In this document: in pieces, positions 41,801 through 52,048 of the stretch
Numbering within the stretch: position 1 is the stretch's first letter
Layout of the letters: the number at the start of each line of letters is the position of its first letter
NCBI GenBank assembly: GCA_013397075.1
Contig: VWZS01001985.1
Span: 434,001-498,000 of the forward strand
Source: Rhabdornis inornatus
Lineage: Eukaryota > Chordata > Aves > Passeriformes > Rhabdornithidae
Length of the DNA: 64,000 bases
Direction of reading: 5' to 3'
Notes under the pieces: model-generated
Databases searched by the model: none
Seen by the model: only the letters and a program-made list of their open reading frames with translations
What the model was told of the DNA's origin: nothing
Program-made: the position numbers and the translations under genes

Positions 41801-44800
41801 GGGCACCCCTCTTGTCCTGTCCCTTCTTCCCTGGGAGCAGAGCCTGATCTCCCCTCGGCTGGGCCCTCCTGTCAGGGAGTTGTGCAGAGCCAGAAGTTCC
41901 CTCTGACCCTCCTCTCCAGGCTGAGCCCCTTTCCCAGCTCCCTCAGCTACTCCTCATTTCACTGACTCTCCAGCTCTGTTGCCCTTCTCTGAATTATTTA
42001 TTATTAGTAATAAAGCAAGACACTTGACTGGCAAGGAAGCCAAGAGCTCTGGGTAGGTGAGCACAGCAGGAACACACAGGGATCCAGATTCCAGAGCCTC
42101 AGCTGACCTCAAAACTGCCAGATATTCAGAGGGTTGTTACTATCAAAAATGCTTTTATGTCCCTGAAATATCAGAGTAATGAACTCTAAGAAGCAGGCCT
42201 GTCAACAGTGATCCTTCCCAGCTCACAGCTAAGCCCCTACTTTCCTCATACAAAAATGGATTTAAGATCACCTAAGAATAGTAGACAAAGCTTTGTTCAG
42301 GGCTAAATGCCACTGCTGCTCATGGCAGGCACCCCAGCACAGAAGTGTGTTCCCCAATCTCCCTGAATTAACATCTTGAGAAAGGTTTCCCCTCCTCACA
42401 GGACACCAGCAGTGCAATCCAGGCAGCACATGACCCCAAACTTCCTTCCAAAACGCAGCTAGAAAGAGCTTCAAGGGCACTCTCATGACTTGCTCTACAC
42501 CCCAACACAGCAACCTGACCTGCTCTCAGGCTATGCATTTCTCAAATCAGTTAAGAAATGCAAGCAAGGGCTCCCACACTGCCATTGAGGAGTCAACTGC
42601 ACAAAAACCGGGAATGTTTTGATAAAAAACAGAACTAAAAAAAAAAGGCAGCCAAAACTGCTTTGTGCTTCTTGCTTCTTTAAAAGTTACATCAAAGCGT
42701 TTTATATTTAGATCATCTACAAACAAAAAACTGATTCAAGGTAAAAGTAAAGAGACACAGAATTCATAAAGTTCATAATCATTCAGGGAGCTGTTATTCT
42801 CCCTGTCTTAGCTTAAGTGAATCACAGAATGGTTTGGAATGCGAGGGACCTTAAAGCTCATTCAGTCCCATCCCCCTGCCATGGGCAGGGACACCTTCCA
42901 CCATCCCAGGCTGCTCCAAGCCCCATCCAACCTGGCCTTGGACACTGCCAGGGACAGCCACAGCTTTTCTGGGCACCCTGTGCCAGAGCCTCAGCACTCT
43001 CACAAGGAAGAATTTCTTCCCAATATTCCATCTATCCCTGCCCTCTGGCAAGTGGGAAGCCATTCCCCCTTGTCCTATCTCTCCACGCTCTTGTACAAAG
43101 TGATTTAAAATATCTTCCTACAGCATTTATGCAGTGCTGGGAGCTTCATGTGTCCAAGCTTTAACTCTCAGGGCAGCACAAGGATGCCAAAATTTTTCAA
43201 GTAAAACAAACCAAAACCCCAGCAACAAAAACCCCACCTCATTCTTGGGCATTATAAGGAGTATGCAACCAGCAGAAGTTTTTTTGATTGCTATGAAAGC
43301 TTAAAAGTCCAAAATGAATAAAGTAGCACTGAATTTTTCAAGCAAACCAAAGCCCAGACGTGAAAGCACCATCCTACAACAACAGAGGTGCATAAGGTTG
43401 GTATGGGTTTACCTGACTGAAATTGCAGTGGCTGAGGAGGTGCATGAAAGAAACGGTGCAGAGGTGGACAGGTAAGGCAGTGAGACAAAGTTTGTCCACA
43501 TGCAGTAAGAAATCCACTCCTAAAACAATCCCAAGGAAATTACTTCCTTTGAAAGAGTCAATACAGGTTTATATTCAAGCAAATTACTGGCTCTTCTTAA
43601 GGATTAACCAAACTAGCAGCTGAGGAAGCAGCAGAAGAAGGACAAAAGAGCTGTAAAAAAACACCACTCTTTCACCTCTCTGCTACAGAACGAGGCACAG
43701 GCATTCATGATGAACATGATGCCTCAGGATTTGAGCTTTTCTATTTTCCATATATTTGTAACCCTGCAATTATTTAGCGTATAACTCTAAACTCCACGTC
43801 CAGTGTTAGCTACTGCTTTCCCATTTTGGTCAGACACAACAATTCCTCTCCAGGCCTGGGAATCAAGGACACCTCACTGTCTCAGGCCCCAAGAAATGTA
43901 AACGGCCCAGCCTCAAAAAATGGGCTGGGGGGGAGCAAACTTGGGGTAAATGACTTCATTACCTGAAGCTGTAATTGGAAGATTAACCTCCAATATGCAA
44001 ATGGACCAAACTTATAAAAGTGTGAAAACCCATGACCCATTTTCCATTTTGGGGTGTAGCCCCTGGAGGAGCTTTGTCTGCCCAAAATGTACCTGAAGGC
44101 CCTTCAATAAATATAATAACTTTTTAATTCTCTTAATTTTGTCTGGCCTCTGTTTTTAGGTAGTCCCGAAAAGGCATCAAAAAAATCTTCTCTTAATAAT
44201 TGCTCAGAATCCTTGTTTATCAGGGAAAATGATGTTGTCTGCACTAGTAAATTAGAGAAATGCCATTTTTTATTCCATATGACCTCTCTTAAGATACTTC
44301 AGCTCAATAAATCAGCACCTGAATGCAAGTTCTTTATCTCATGTTTCATTTTCCAAGTCTTTGCACCATTTTGCATTTAATCTGCAAGAAACATGCCAAT
44401 TACTCTCCATAAAAAGAAATTAATAGTCCATTATCCCTGAGCAGCTTTTCCAAAAAAACCAGTATCAGCACAGGACAGGCACAGGCTCGAGAGAAGGGGC
44501 TGATTTCATTCCTTGGTATTTCCCAGCATCATCAACTGGGAAAGATAACAAATAAGAAACAGACCTAGAACAGTTTCTTATAAAACCACCTGCGTTACAA
44601 AGCTAAAATGTCTCCTAAGCCCTAGTACCACGAGGCTGCCTTTGTCCAGGAAATACGTTTAAATTTCGATGCTGCATTGTTACAGTCCCAGGCAGAGCTT
44701 CCTTTCTTTGCAGGGAAGGCCACACCGACCGAAGAGGCGGAGAACGCCTGGGCAGACGCCTGTGCTGCCCCTCGGATGTCGCAGAGCCCGGCTGTGGCCG

Positions 44801-45203
44801 GGAAGGCGGCACACGGAGCACCGAGACACAGCCCGAGCACCTCCGGGCAGCTCCGGAGCTTAAATGCCGGGCTGGGAGCGGCCGCTCTCCCCGAGCACGC
44901 CCCGCTAGGCCGGCCGGGCTCTCCCCGACCACGCAGCTCCGCCACAGGCCCGGGCAGGACGCGCCGCATCCCCGGCCCCAAATCCCACAGGCCTCCCCCC
45001 AGGCCCCGCGGCCCTCCCCGGTTCGCCCGGCCGGCCGGCCGGCCCCCCACGGGCGGCTCGCAGCGCGTTACCTGCGCCCCGCGGGTCAGCCCGCGGCCGC
45101 TGAGCTGCCCGTGCCGCAGCTGGGCCAAGATGTTGGTGGTCGCGGCCCGGGCTCCGGCGGTGCCGGTGCCGGGCCCCGTGCCGCCCCCCGCCACGGCCGC
45201 CAT
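11895..45203 (-). CDS. TRPC4AP: TRPC4-associated protein (TRUSS), complete 19-exon gene
   Basis: Substrate receptor of a DDB1-CUL4 ubiquitin ligase (MYC and C-degron substrates are known for the family); also described as a TNF-receptor scaffold and TRPC4 partner. Exons in transcript order: 45203-45072, 34356-34228, 33981-33865, 31364-31307, 30333-30278, 28757-28629, 27524-27323, 25837-25649, 24609-24467, 20302-20171, 19480-19422, 17477-17376, 16105-16022, 15723-15633, 15108-14968, 13838-13730, 13522-13410, 13190-12984, 12032-11895. All introns are GT-AG and frame is kept, giving 776 residues against about 797 in human. Family blocks are plain: SMEAMVYVTEDRK, DLFGGVD, NFCRILAVTISELD, EEWYTWLDNALVLDALM, RGTTSYADQMFLLKRGLLE and the C-terminus YMDIDRDFSEE. 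The start ATG has a good Kozak context. The N-terminus is shorter and Gly/Ala-rich, and the linker at the exon 8/9 junction is shortened. Introns over 300 bases hold only CR1 and low-complexity pieces that I can recognise. Confidence 0.96.
22622..22738. repeat. A-rich low-complexity tract (CAAA-type)
   Basis: About 115 bases of A runs broken by single C residues, including several CAAA units, in TRPC4AP intron 9. This is simple low-complexity sequence; I see no flanking duplication that would make it a retroposon tail. Confidence 0.8.
23363..23520 (-). mobile_element. CR1 LINE 3' fragment
   Basis: Read on the minus strand it ends with the CR1 tail (lead-in near 23395 'ccc atgtcattc', then the 'ctgccatggg...gacacc ttcca' block) up to the AATCACAGAATCCCAGG end motif at 23364. 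It lies in TRPC4AP intron 9, in the same orientation as the gene. Confidence 0.8.
35430..35665 (-). mobile_element. CR1 LINE 3' fragment
   Basis: On the minus strand it contains the CR1 block with 'GGCTGGATATCAGGAA', the 'CTCAGGGTGGGGTTGTTGG' module and a tail ending in a TATTCTA-type motif near 35430. It carries short open frames in several registers that are repeat-derived, not genes. Confidence 0.8.
38191..38390 (-). mobile_element. CR1 LINE 3' fragment
   Basis: Same subfamily as the copy at 35430: it shares the GGGGTTGTTGGGGTGTCTG segment and the GGCTGGATATC block on the minus strand. More diverged and with internal deletions. TRPC4AP intron 1, sense to the gene. Confidence 0.75.
41562..41992 (-). 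mobile_element. CR1 LINE 3' fragment, longest copy in the window
   Basis: About 430 bases. On the plus strand it starts with TCACAGAATCATTTAGATTGG, the reverse complement of a CR1 end, and runs through the 'gggactccaccatctccctggg' region typical of CR1 3' ends. TRPC4AP intron 1, sense to the gene. Confidence 0.85.
42820..43105 (-). mobile_element. CR1 LINE 3' fragment
   Basis: The plus strand reads ATCACAGAATGGTTTGG, then the 'ccctgccatgggcagggaca' and 'ccaacctggccttggacac' modules, all reverse-complement CR1 3' landmarks. TRPC4AP intron 1, sense to the gene. Confidence 0.88.
43875..44180 (+). mobile_element. Probable ERV solo LTR
   Basis: The order of signals is that of a retroviral LTR: TATAAAA at 44013-44019, AATAAA at 44106-44111 about 90 bases later, a T-rich U5-like stretch and a CA-type end near 44176. 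No internal retroviral coding sequence is present. Boundaries are approximate and I could not find a convincing target-site duplication. It lies in TRPC4AP intron 1, antisense to the gene. Confidence 0.5.
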
Positions 45204-45400
45204 GGCCTCCGCGCTGGGGACACAAACAGCGATCCCTCCCCTCGGCCCGCTCCGCCCTGTGCGCAGCCGCGGGCAGCCAACATGGCGGCCGGAAGGGCTG
45301 CCCGCCGTGTGGGAGGGAGCCGTGGGCGCCGCGGCCCCTTCGCACTGCTGCTCCCCGCGCTCTGCCGCCCGCCGGCCGCCGCCCTCTTTCCACACAGATA
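44690..45400. promoter_or_regulatory. TRPC4AP: CpG-island promoter of TRPC4AP
   Basis: Dense CpG and GC-rich sequence surrounds the first coding exon (45072-45203) and its upstream side and falls off sharply on both sides. There is no TATA box at a useful distance. This is the usual form of a housekeeping, probably bidirectional, vertebrate promoter. Confidence 0.75.
45278..45296 (+). promoter_or_regulatory. TRPC4AP: Overlapping YY1 and ETS motifs
   Basis: AACATGGCGGCCGGAAGG joins a strong YY1 core (ATGGCGGC) to an ETS core (CCGGAAG). It is about 75 bases upstream of the TRPC4AP ATG. Such pairs are common near start sites of housekeeping genes. The YY1 core also creates an ATG on the opposite strand. 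Confidence 0.55.
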
Positions 45401-45455
45401 CCTTTATTTCCACCGGGATTCCTTTATTTCCACCGCGATGCCTTTATTTCCCTCA
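45399..45455. repeat. 20-bp tandem triplication near the TRPC4AP promoter
   Basis: The decamer CCTTTATTTC recurs at 45401, 45421 and 45441, exactly 20 bases apart, within three similar units. On the TRPC4AP strand each unit contains AAATAAAGG. Confidence 0.85.
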
Positions 45456-45674
45456 GCGAAGCCCAGCCACGCCGTTTTCTCTCTTAAAGAAACGCTCACC
45501 GAGAACTCTGGTCACAGTTCGTTTTTGTTAAAATAAAGGCTCTGTAAGATGGAACACTGGAAGAAGGAACAGTTGAGGCTGTTCTGTGTTGTTCTGGGTC
45601 AGCCCACAGCACTAATCTGAGATGAATCTCATTTGGCCATAATACCAAAACTTTCAGTTCTTGTCTGGGCCGTT

Positions 45675-45735
45675 GACTTGGAGTTGGACTCGATCATCCG
45701 TGTGGGTGCCTTCCAACTCACACGAATCTGGGAAT
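45675..45735 (+). mobile_element. CR1 LINE extreme 3' end
   Basis: GAGTTGGACTCGATCATCCG followed by 'gtgggtgccttccaactcac' is the last 50-60 bases of an avian CR1 element in plus orientation. Confidence 0.75.
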
Positions 45736-46119
45736 CTAATCAAGGTTCTTCTAATTACAGTAGGTATGGACAGATGTCTTCTCTCAGCTCTAACCATGCT
45801 GAGCAACAATCTCATCTCCCAGTCCTACAGCCCCTTGGTTCTGCTGCTGGAAATCCTGGGATGAGGTTACCAAAATGCCCTGGTCAGGAGGGCTCTAATG
45901 AGATCTGGAGATTTGGAGATCTGCCCCCGTCCCATTATTTTCCTCTACCTCACAGCTGGGACAATGCTGATTTCCAGGACCTGGCCCAGCACTGAGCAAA
46001 ACTGTTGGAGAAGGCCTGGGTTTGTTTTCTGCAGATTAAACAATGAAGAGCGTGTGAGATGTGAACAGCTGGAAAATAAAGACAACCTATGGTGACAACA
46101 GGGAGCCACTAACAAGAGC

Positions 46120-46858
46120 GTGATAAATGTGATTTGTGCTAATTAAATTGTAACTATATTAGCAAAATTGTATTTAGATCAATAGAAGACAATTGTTACA
46201 GAGTGAGGGGGGAAGATGGGTGAGACAGGGCAAAGGACATCCTCCAGATGTTGGGAGTCAAAGAAGGATGTTGGAAGGGAGTAGTAGAAGGACATAGGTC
46301 AGATAAGCAGCATCCAGAAATAAAAAGTTTCAACCTTGGAATGGGCCAAATTGGGATGATTCCAAGCATGGAACTTCAATAAGGTTTTATTGTGGGAACA
46401 TATGCTTAGCTACATAACCCAAACTTAGTGTGCCTGCACTACCTGCAAGGTTACACAGCAGACACTGATGAAGACAGAGAGCCTTCATCGGAAATAAGAC
46501 CCTCAAAAGGACGAGAGACCCCTAACCATTAGTAGAGCATGCACCATACAACATAGTGACGTAGATTTTAGAAACTGGGAGGAGTTTTCCAGAAAATTCT
46601 GTATTAATATGTATTAGCATATAGTATATAAGTGGGATTGTTAGCTTTGATGTTTTGATACGTGAGGAAGGGTGAGTCCCTCCCCGTACCCCCCGTTGGT
46701 TTTGCTTATGCTTTGTACAAACCTCAATTATACTAAATTACTTACTCCCAAATTTTATATATCCTAAAATATATGTATCCAGTACTTTGATTGTACTCAT
46801 TTATATAATTGTTACTATTAAAAATTTGCTGCTAAATTTAATTTTGTGGTCTCATTCA
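46120..46858 (+). mobile_element. LTR-like insertion flanked by a 10-bp direct repeat
   Basis: TAACAAGAGC at 46110-46119 is repeated exactly at 46859-46868, bracketing 739 bases. Inside are TATATAAG at 46625-46632 and ATTAAA at 46817-46822, and the ends are TG (46121) and CA (46857-46858) to within one base, as in a retroviral LTR in plus orientation. No coding remnant is visible, so a solo LTR is the simplest reading. The duplication is longer than the 4-6 bases usual for ERVs, so part of the match may be chance or the class may differ. Confidence 0.6.
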
Positions 46859-48308
46859 TAACAAGAGCTTCATCATTGTCCAACAATGCCTGGTTTTGGG
46901 TGCTCCTCTCTCAGAAGGGCTGCAAGGGCTGTGTCAATGCAGAATTCCCACACTGTCCCAGCTGCCATGGGAAAGAAGGACTCAATTAGACGCTCTGTAG
47001 CTTACCAGTCCTTTCAACATGCCTGTCCAACACTGCAAGTGTCTCTTACCATAGCTCATTCACAATTGCAACAGGATTTCTACCCCGAAGGATAAAATGC
47101 ACATTTTATTTAACTTTGCAGCACTAGTACACGTCAAAACAACAACAAAAAATTACTTTCTCAAGGCAACCACACAGCAGCAGAGTGGGCACTGGTTGAG
47201 CTGTATTTCCCTGTTCACAGGGATTTATTTATTTCCTTTTTCTAACTTCCCTTTAGCCCACTCAAATAACTGTAGCTTGTGTGTAGCTTGCTCCAGACTC
47301 CTCACTTTCCACCAGGCTTGAAGAAAGTCCATCGCTTTTCTGCCCCCCCTTTTTGTTTTTCCTTTAGAAAGAAAACATCTTGGTCACACTGATTCCTCCT
47401 TTTCTGGTCACTGCACACACCTGCTGCAAAGACAATGTATTAAAAGGTTTGGCTGTGCCGAGTCAGCTGAACACCAAGAGGTTCATGAACATCTGTTCAG
47501 CTGCCTGCTGCACCAAGGCACAGCTGCAATTTCAGCCTGGGCTGAGTTCCTTTCCACACAAGCCTTGTGCAAGGCTCGTGTTCAGCTCAGCTGGGGCACC
47601 CCAGGGGTGGCTGCACTGACTGAGGTACAGTGAAATATGTGGGCCTAAAGGGAAGTTAGAAAAAGGAAGGAAATGGGGAAATAAGAGATAACCATGTCAA
47701 ATTCTTTAAAAAAAAAGCAAGCTACACTGTGGAATCAATCAAACATTTCCTAGTCCACCCTCCAGCTCAGCTTTTTGTCCAGACATTACCTGGACGTTTA
47801 CTAAAGTGGTTTTCAGGCAGGAGGTACAGACCCACGTTAATCTGAAACAGGGAGACTGAGCACTTTCCTATGTTCCAAGAGCTCCTCTCCCCCCACACCA
47901 TCCTTCATGCCCAATAGAACTGCCAGAGCTATGAATCTGAGCCTTCACCTCAAAATAAGTAGGTTTTCTCCACTAGGCAGCAATTTTCAATATGAACTAC
48001 ATGTTTATAAAGTAGCCAGAGATAAAAGTTGGAGCACACAGAGAGCTGTAGTGAAGCTACAGTAATTCCTGCTTTTCCCCTAATGACGAGAAACTCAGGC
48101 TCATTTTTTTCAGAACAAAGTAAGCTGGGGTCCTTCTGTAAGCCTGTAAAACTCACAAAATGCAATAAAAAGGTACATTTAACATGTACCCCTTTCTTTT
48201 TCTGGACACCTGTTTGATATTCAGGCAACCAGCTGCTTTGAGATCAGTAGCTCAACAGCATTAACAGCTGGTATCTGAGTCCTGGCTTAGAAAGGAGCAG
48301 TAGCACAA

Positions 48309-48314
48309 TTTAAT
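48309..48314 (-). terminator. EDEM2: Candidate EDEM2 poly(A) signal
   Basis: TTTAAT on the plus strand reads ATTAAA on the gene strand, 129 bases past the EDEM2 stop. It is the nearest common variant hexamer. Canonical AATAAA candidates are more distant (47105-47110). Confidence 0.35.
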
Positions 48315-48442
48315 GGTAAGTTGTTTCACTTCATAATAGAATTCACATTGTGAAGTACCACACTTTCCATTATGAAACTATAAAAATATATTCCCAGAAT
48401 GTGAAACGAGTTCAAAAATTTAAACTGATGATGCAACGAGGA

Positions 48443-51400
48443 TCAGGTGTTATCTAGGAAGACCTGTCCCAGTACTGCAAGCTTGGAGTTAAAAGATTGA
48501 CTGGGACAGCTCAGGAGGGAGTGTGAGCTTTTCTTAGAGCTTCTCTTCTCTCCAGCTTTCTCTGAAGAGGCATCTTCAGGGTCTTTTGCACTTTCCTTTT
48601 CACCATGGTTAGGAGCTCTTTTTAAAGTGAATTTCTTGGTTTTCTTCCGTGAGTAGAATTCCCTCATCAAGTCTTCCACCTCCCACTGCTCTTCTCTGCG
48701 CTTCCTGCAGCAGTGCAGGGCAGCAGGGTCAATGGGATGAGCCTCGGTGTTGAAGACGTAGCCTCCAGCATTGAGGACACACTCCCCGTACGGTGTGACC
48801 ACCACATCGAAGTCTGAGCCGTCATTGTGGATGAAGTTGTCTGGGTCAAACAGCAGGTACAAGTATTTGATTGTTTCAGCCAAGAAGAAGGATTCCATGC
48901 GATTATCCAGCCTGTGGTCCCTCAAGTCTTTGATCTACAAGAGAAGAAGCAGAGTGAGTTACAGTTACATTGAATTCAGTAAGTTATGAATTTAGGGAGA
49001 AAAATAAAACCAACTTAGAATTAATTTCCATTAAACAGCACAGTATGACACCAACTCACCCTGTATTTTATCACAGCATGCTTTGGGTTGAAGGAAGACC
49101 TTAAAGCCCATCTCATTCCCCCCCCTGCCGTGGGCAGGGACACCTTCCACTAGCCTAGGTTGCTCCAAGCCCTGTCCAGCCTGGCCTTGGACACTTCCAG
49201 GGATCCAGGAGCAGCCACAGCTGCTCTGGGCACCCTGTGCCAGGGCCTGCCCACCCTCACAGGGAAGAATCTCTTCCTAACATCTAAACTCACCCTCAGT
49301 TCAGTCTGGGCAAGGAGAAGAGCTTCCTATCATTTTCCCACCAAAGAAAAAAATTCATAAGGCTTTTACCTACTTACTCCCAATATTTTTAAAGATTTTT
49401 TTTTTTGCAAAATAGAGCTTGATAGCATGTTTGAAATCGTCTAGTAAGTAACTTTATAGAAATCACTCACTGCACTTCTTGTATTTGCCCAGATTTTCAA
49501 GGCATAGTGGGAAAGCAGAATCACACACTTGGCAGAAGGAGCCTGCACAAGAACTGTCCTGCTCAGCTGCAAGACCTACTAGAAATGCAGGAGAAGCTTC
49601 TGGTGTTTTCCCACATTTTGGGCTCTGAGGCAACAGTCCATGATAGAATTTGGCCCACTGTGAAGAAGCTACAACCAGAAACACAATCAGCAATTACCAG
49701 AGCAGCTTCACAGAGAAATACAAGGGGCTTGGTCATGTTTTGCCCAAAATGATTGCTTGACTCAGTGCTAAAATATCACTCATGAGAACACCTTCTGAAA
49801 GCTGATTTTTAGCAGCTCTTCAGCTGCCATGGCAGATGGTTTAGCACTCACAGTTGCAAACCCACAGTCGACTTTGCTGATTTTCTCTATGGACTCCACA
49901 GCATCTCTGCCCAGCTCCAGGAGTGTGGGGTCTCTCGTGGCACGGTACAGATACATCGCGCTCTCAATCAGCTCTGCAAATCACCCAAACATTTGCCAGC
50001 ACAAAGATTATCAAACCATACACACAGCAAAGATGTGCTATTCCTTGAACTAATTTAAAAAACACTTCAGCACAATCAGGTGAACAGCCTGGCTTGCCTG
50101 GCTTCAAGCACAGATTTTCCTTTTCCTAAGGATGTGTTACAAAGAAATTCCCTCTGACCAGCCCTGCAGCAGCTCAGGTAAGAGTGACCTATACTCCCTC
50201 CCAGACTGAGTGAATGGGAGAGAAGCAAGAGACAAAAAGATTGATACTCAGCTGCCAAAGTAAAAAAAAATGCTTCTGGAAAGGATTACGAACAACAAAT
50301 TCAGTCCTCAAAATGCTGTTTTTAAACAACACAGTGGAAATATTCTATACAGACAACATAAGCACCATGCTGTGTTTACTTACTAAAGAAAATGGTCTTT
50401 AACACCTTTGACAGTTAGGGCTGGTGAGTATTTTTGGTAGATTTGTCCAGTGTGGATGTCACCTGAACACTCAGACCAAAAGGAAGTTAATTATTCTCAT
50501 TTACATTTATGGACCCACTAATCAGTTTTTTTTTTTTTTTTTTAATCAGAATTGTAAAAAATGAGAAAAAAAGAGATATAACTTCCTTGCAGTACCACAG
50601 ACAACATGGAATGCCTCCTAAATGCAGAACTGGAACAGTCTATTCACACTCACTTTCACTTCCTAAATTTACGGGACACAAGCAGTTCCTTTAACATTTC
50701 ACATGACTGAAGCACCCCATGCCAAACAATCTAACACTTAAACATGTCAAATCCCACACTATGGACAAAATTCAATACCAGGCCACCTTTCTGAAGTAAC
50801 ACTATGGCTTGCTTCCTGTTTCCTTCCTGTCTTTGTGAGTGGGGAAAACAAAACATGCAGCTTTAACTCTGGAAATCCCTGCTCAAATCCATGCAGGAAC
50901 TGAGTCAGAGCAAAACTGAGGAGGAAACTGTGGTGTTACTAACATTTGATCTCCCAACCTGCTAAAGCAGGAGTTCACGTCACTTTTAATTTCAGTTCTG
51001 TTTACCAGGCCTGAGTGGATATCCTTCCCTCTTGTCCACTGTGTATCCCTGGGGAATGTTGTAGAACTCAGGCAGGCCCCCAAACTGCTTCCAGACCGTG
51101 TAATAGTTGAGGAAGGTGCGCATGGCATTATCTACATCCCCAATGAGGCTCTGAGAGACAGGAAACAGCAAAGAAACATGGGAGTGAAGAAAAACCAGCA
51201 CAGAAATTAATGCAATTACACTGCTATAGGCAAAGAAATACCCAGCGACAGAAATGGCTGTTTCAGCAGCTCTGTGTGGTGCAACTGATACTGGGGCACG
51301 AGGCCTTCAGAACAGGTAAGACTGAAAATGCTGCTTTTCTGGTGGATCACATTCACACACCTGGAATAATACAAAGACCCTGATTTTTTTTTTAAAGAGG

Positions 51401-52012
51401 GCTGTGTTTCTTCAGCCAAATGTTTAGTCAGTCACAGCATCCAATCTCTTAGTTAGGAAAACAAAGTCTCAGTCCAAACATGAAGACTGATGAGAAAGCA
51501 AAGTTCTTGATGGGAAAAAAATTCACACGAATAAAACATTTGTGAGGTGACAGAAAAAGAGGAGTGAGTTTCTTTTTCCTTGCATTCCCATTTGGATTAT
51601 GGGACCACTTGCAGTGGAGTTTGCTACAACAAAAGTGCCCTCCCATCATGCTGAATGGGAGACTGTATATAAAAACAACCTTCTCTTCAACATCATCTTC
51701 TACAGGCTCAGGCTACTGCAGATTTCACCAGAGATCAAACCAAACCTTAAAACTTGCACAGATGAGGGTTATATTTGTAACTTTTTTTCTTGAAGACCAG
51801 CCCCTGAGAGATGAAATCACCAGATGCTGCTGGTGTGACAGCTCTTACCTGCAGGCCTGGCCAATAGGCCTCCAGGGACTGGAACACAGGCATGGACACC
51901 GTTCCTTTGTACATCTGAACCCACAGGTACCAGTCATCAAACTTGGTGTAATTCTTGATAGCTTTGTTATATTCTGTAAAGAAACAGATGGGTAGGTAAG
52001 CCATCTGTAACC

Positions 52013-52048
<36 letters not shown>

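Larger units (their letters stand above)
34357..45071 (-). other. TRPC4AP: TRPC4AP intron 1 (10.7 kb)
   Basis: The largest intron of the gene, between the CpG-island first exon and exon 2. It contains CR1 fragments at 35430, 38191, 41562 and 42820 and an LTR-like piece near 43.9-44.2 kb. No further coding exon or RNA gene is recognisable. First introns of this size often hold enhancers, but none can be claimed from the sequence. Confidence 0.85.
45540..48305. other. Intergenic region between TRPC4AP promoter and EDEM2 3' end
   Basis: No gene is supported. It holds a short CR1 end (45675-45735), an LTR-like insertion (46120-46858) and AT-rich unique sequence. Distal minus-strand AATAAA hexamers near 47105-47110 and 47230 could serve a longer EDEM2 3' UTR. 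Confidence 0.6.

Noticed and set aside
44677..45531. 284-codon plus-strand frame over the TRPC4AP first exon
   Set aside because: GC-rich antisense shadow of the CpG island. Only the shorter frame from 45282, with its own start context and poly(A) signal, was kept as a lead.
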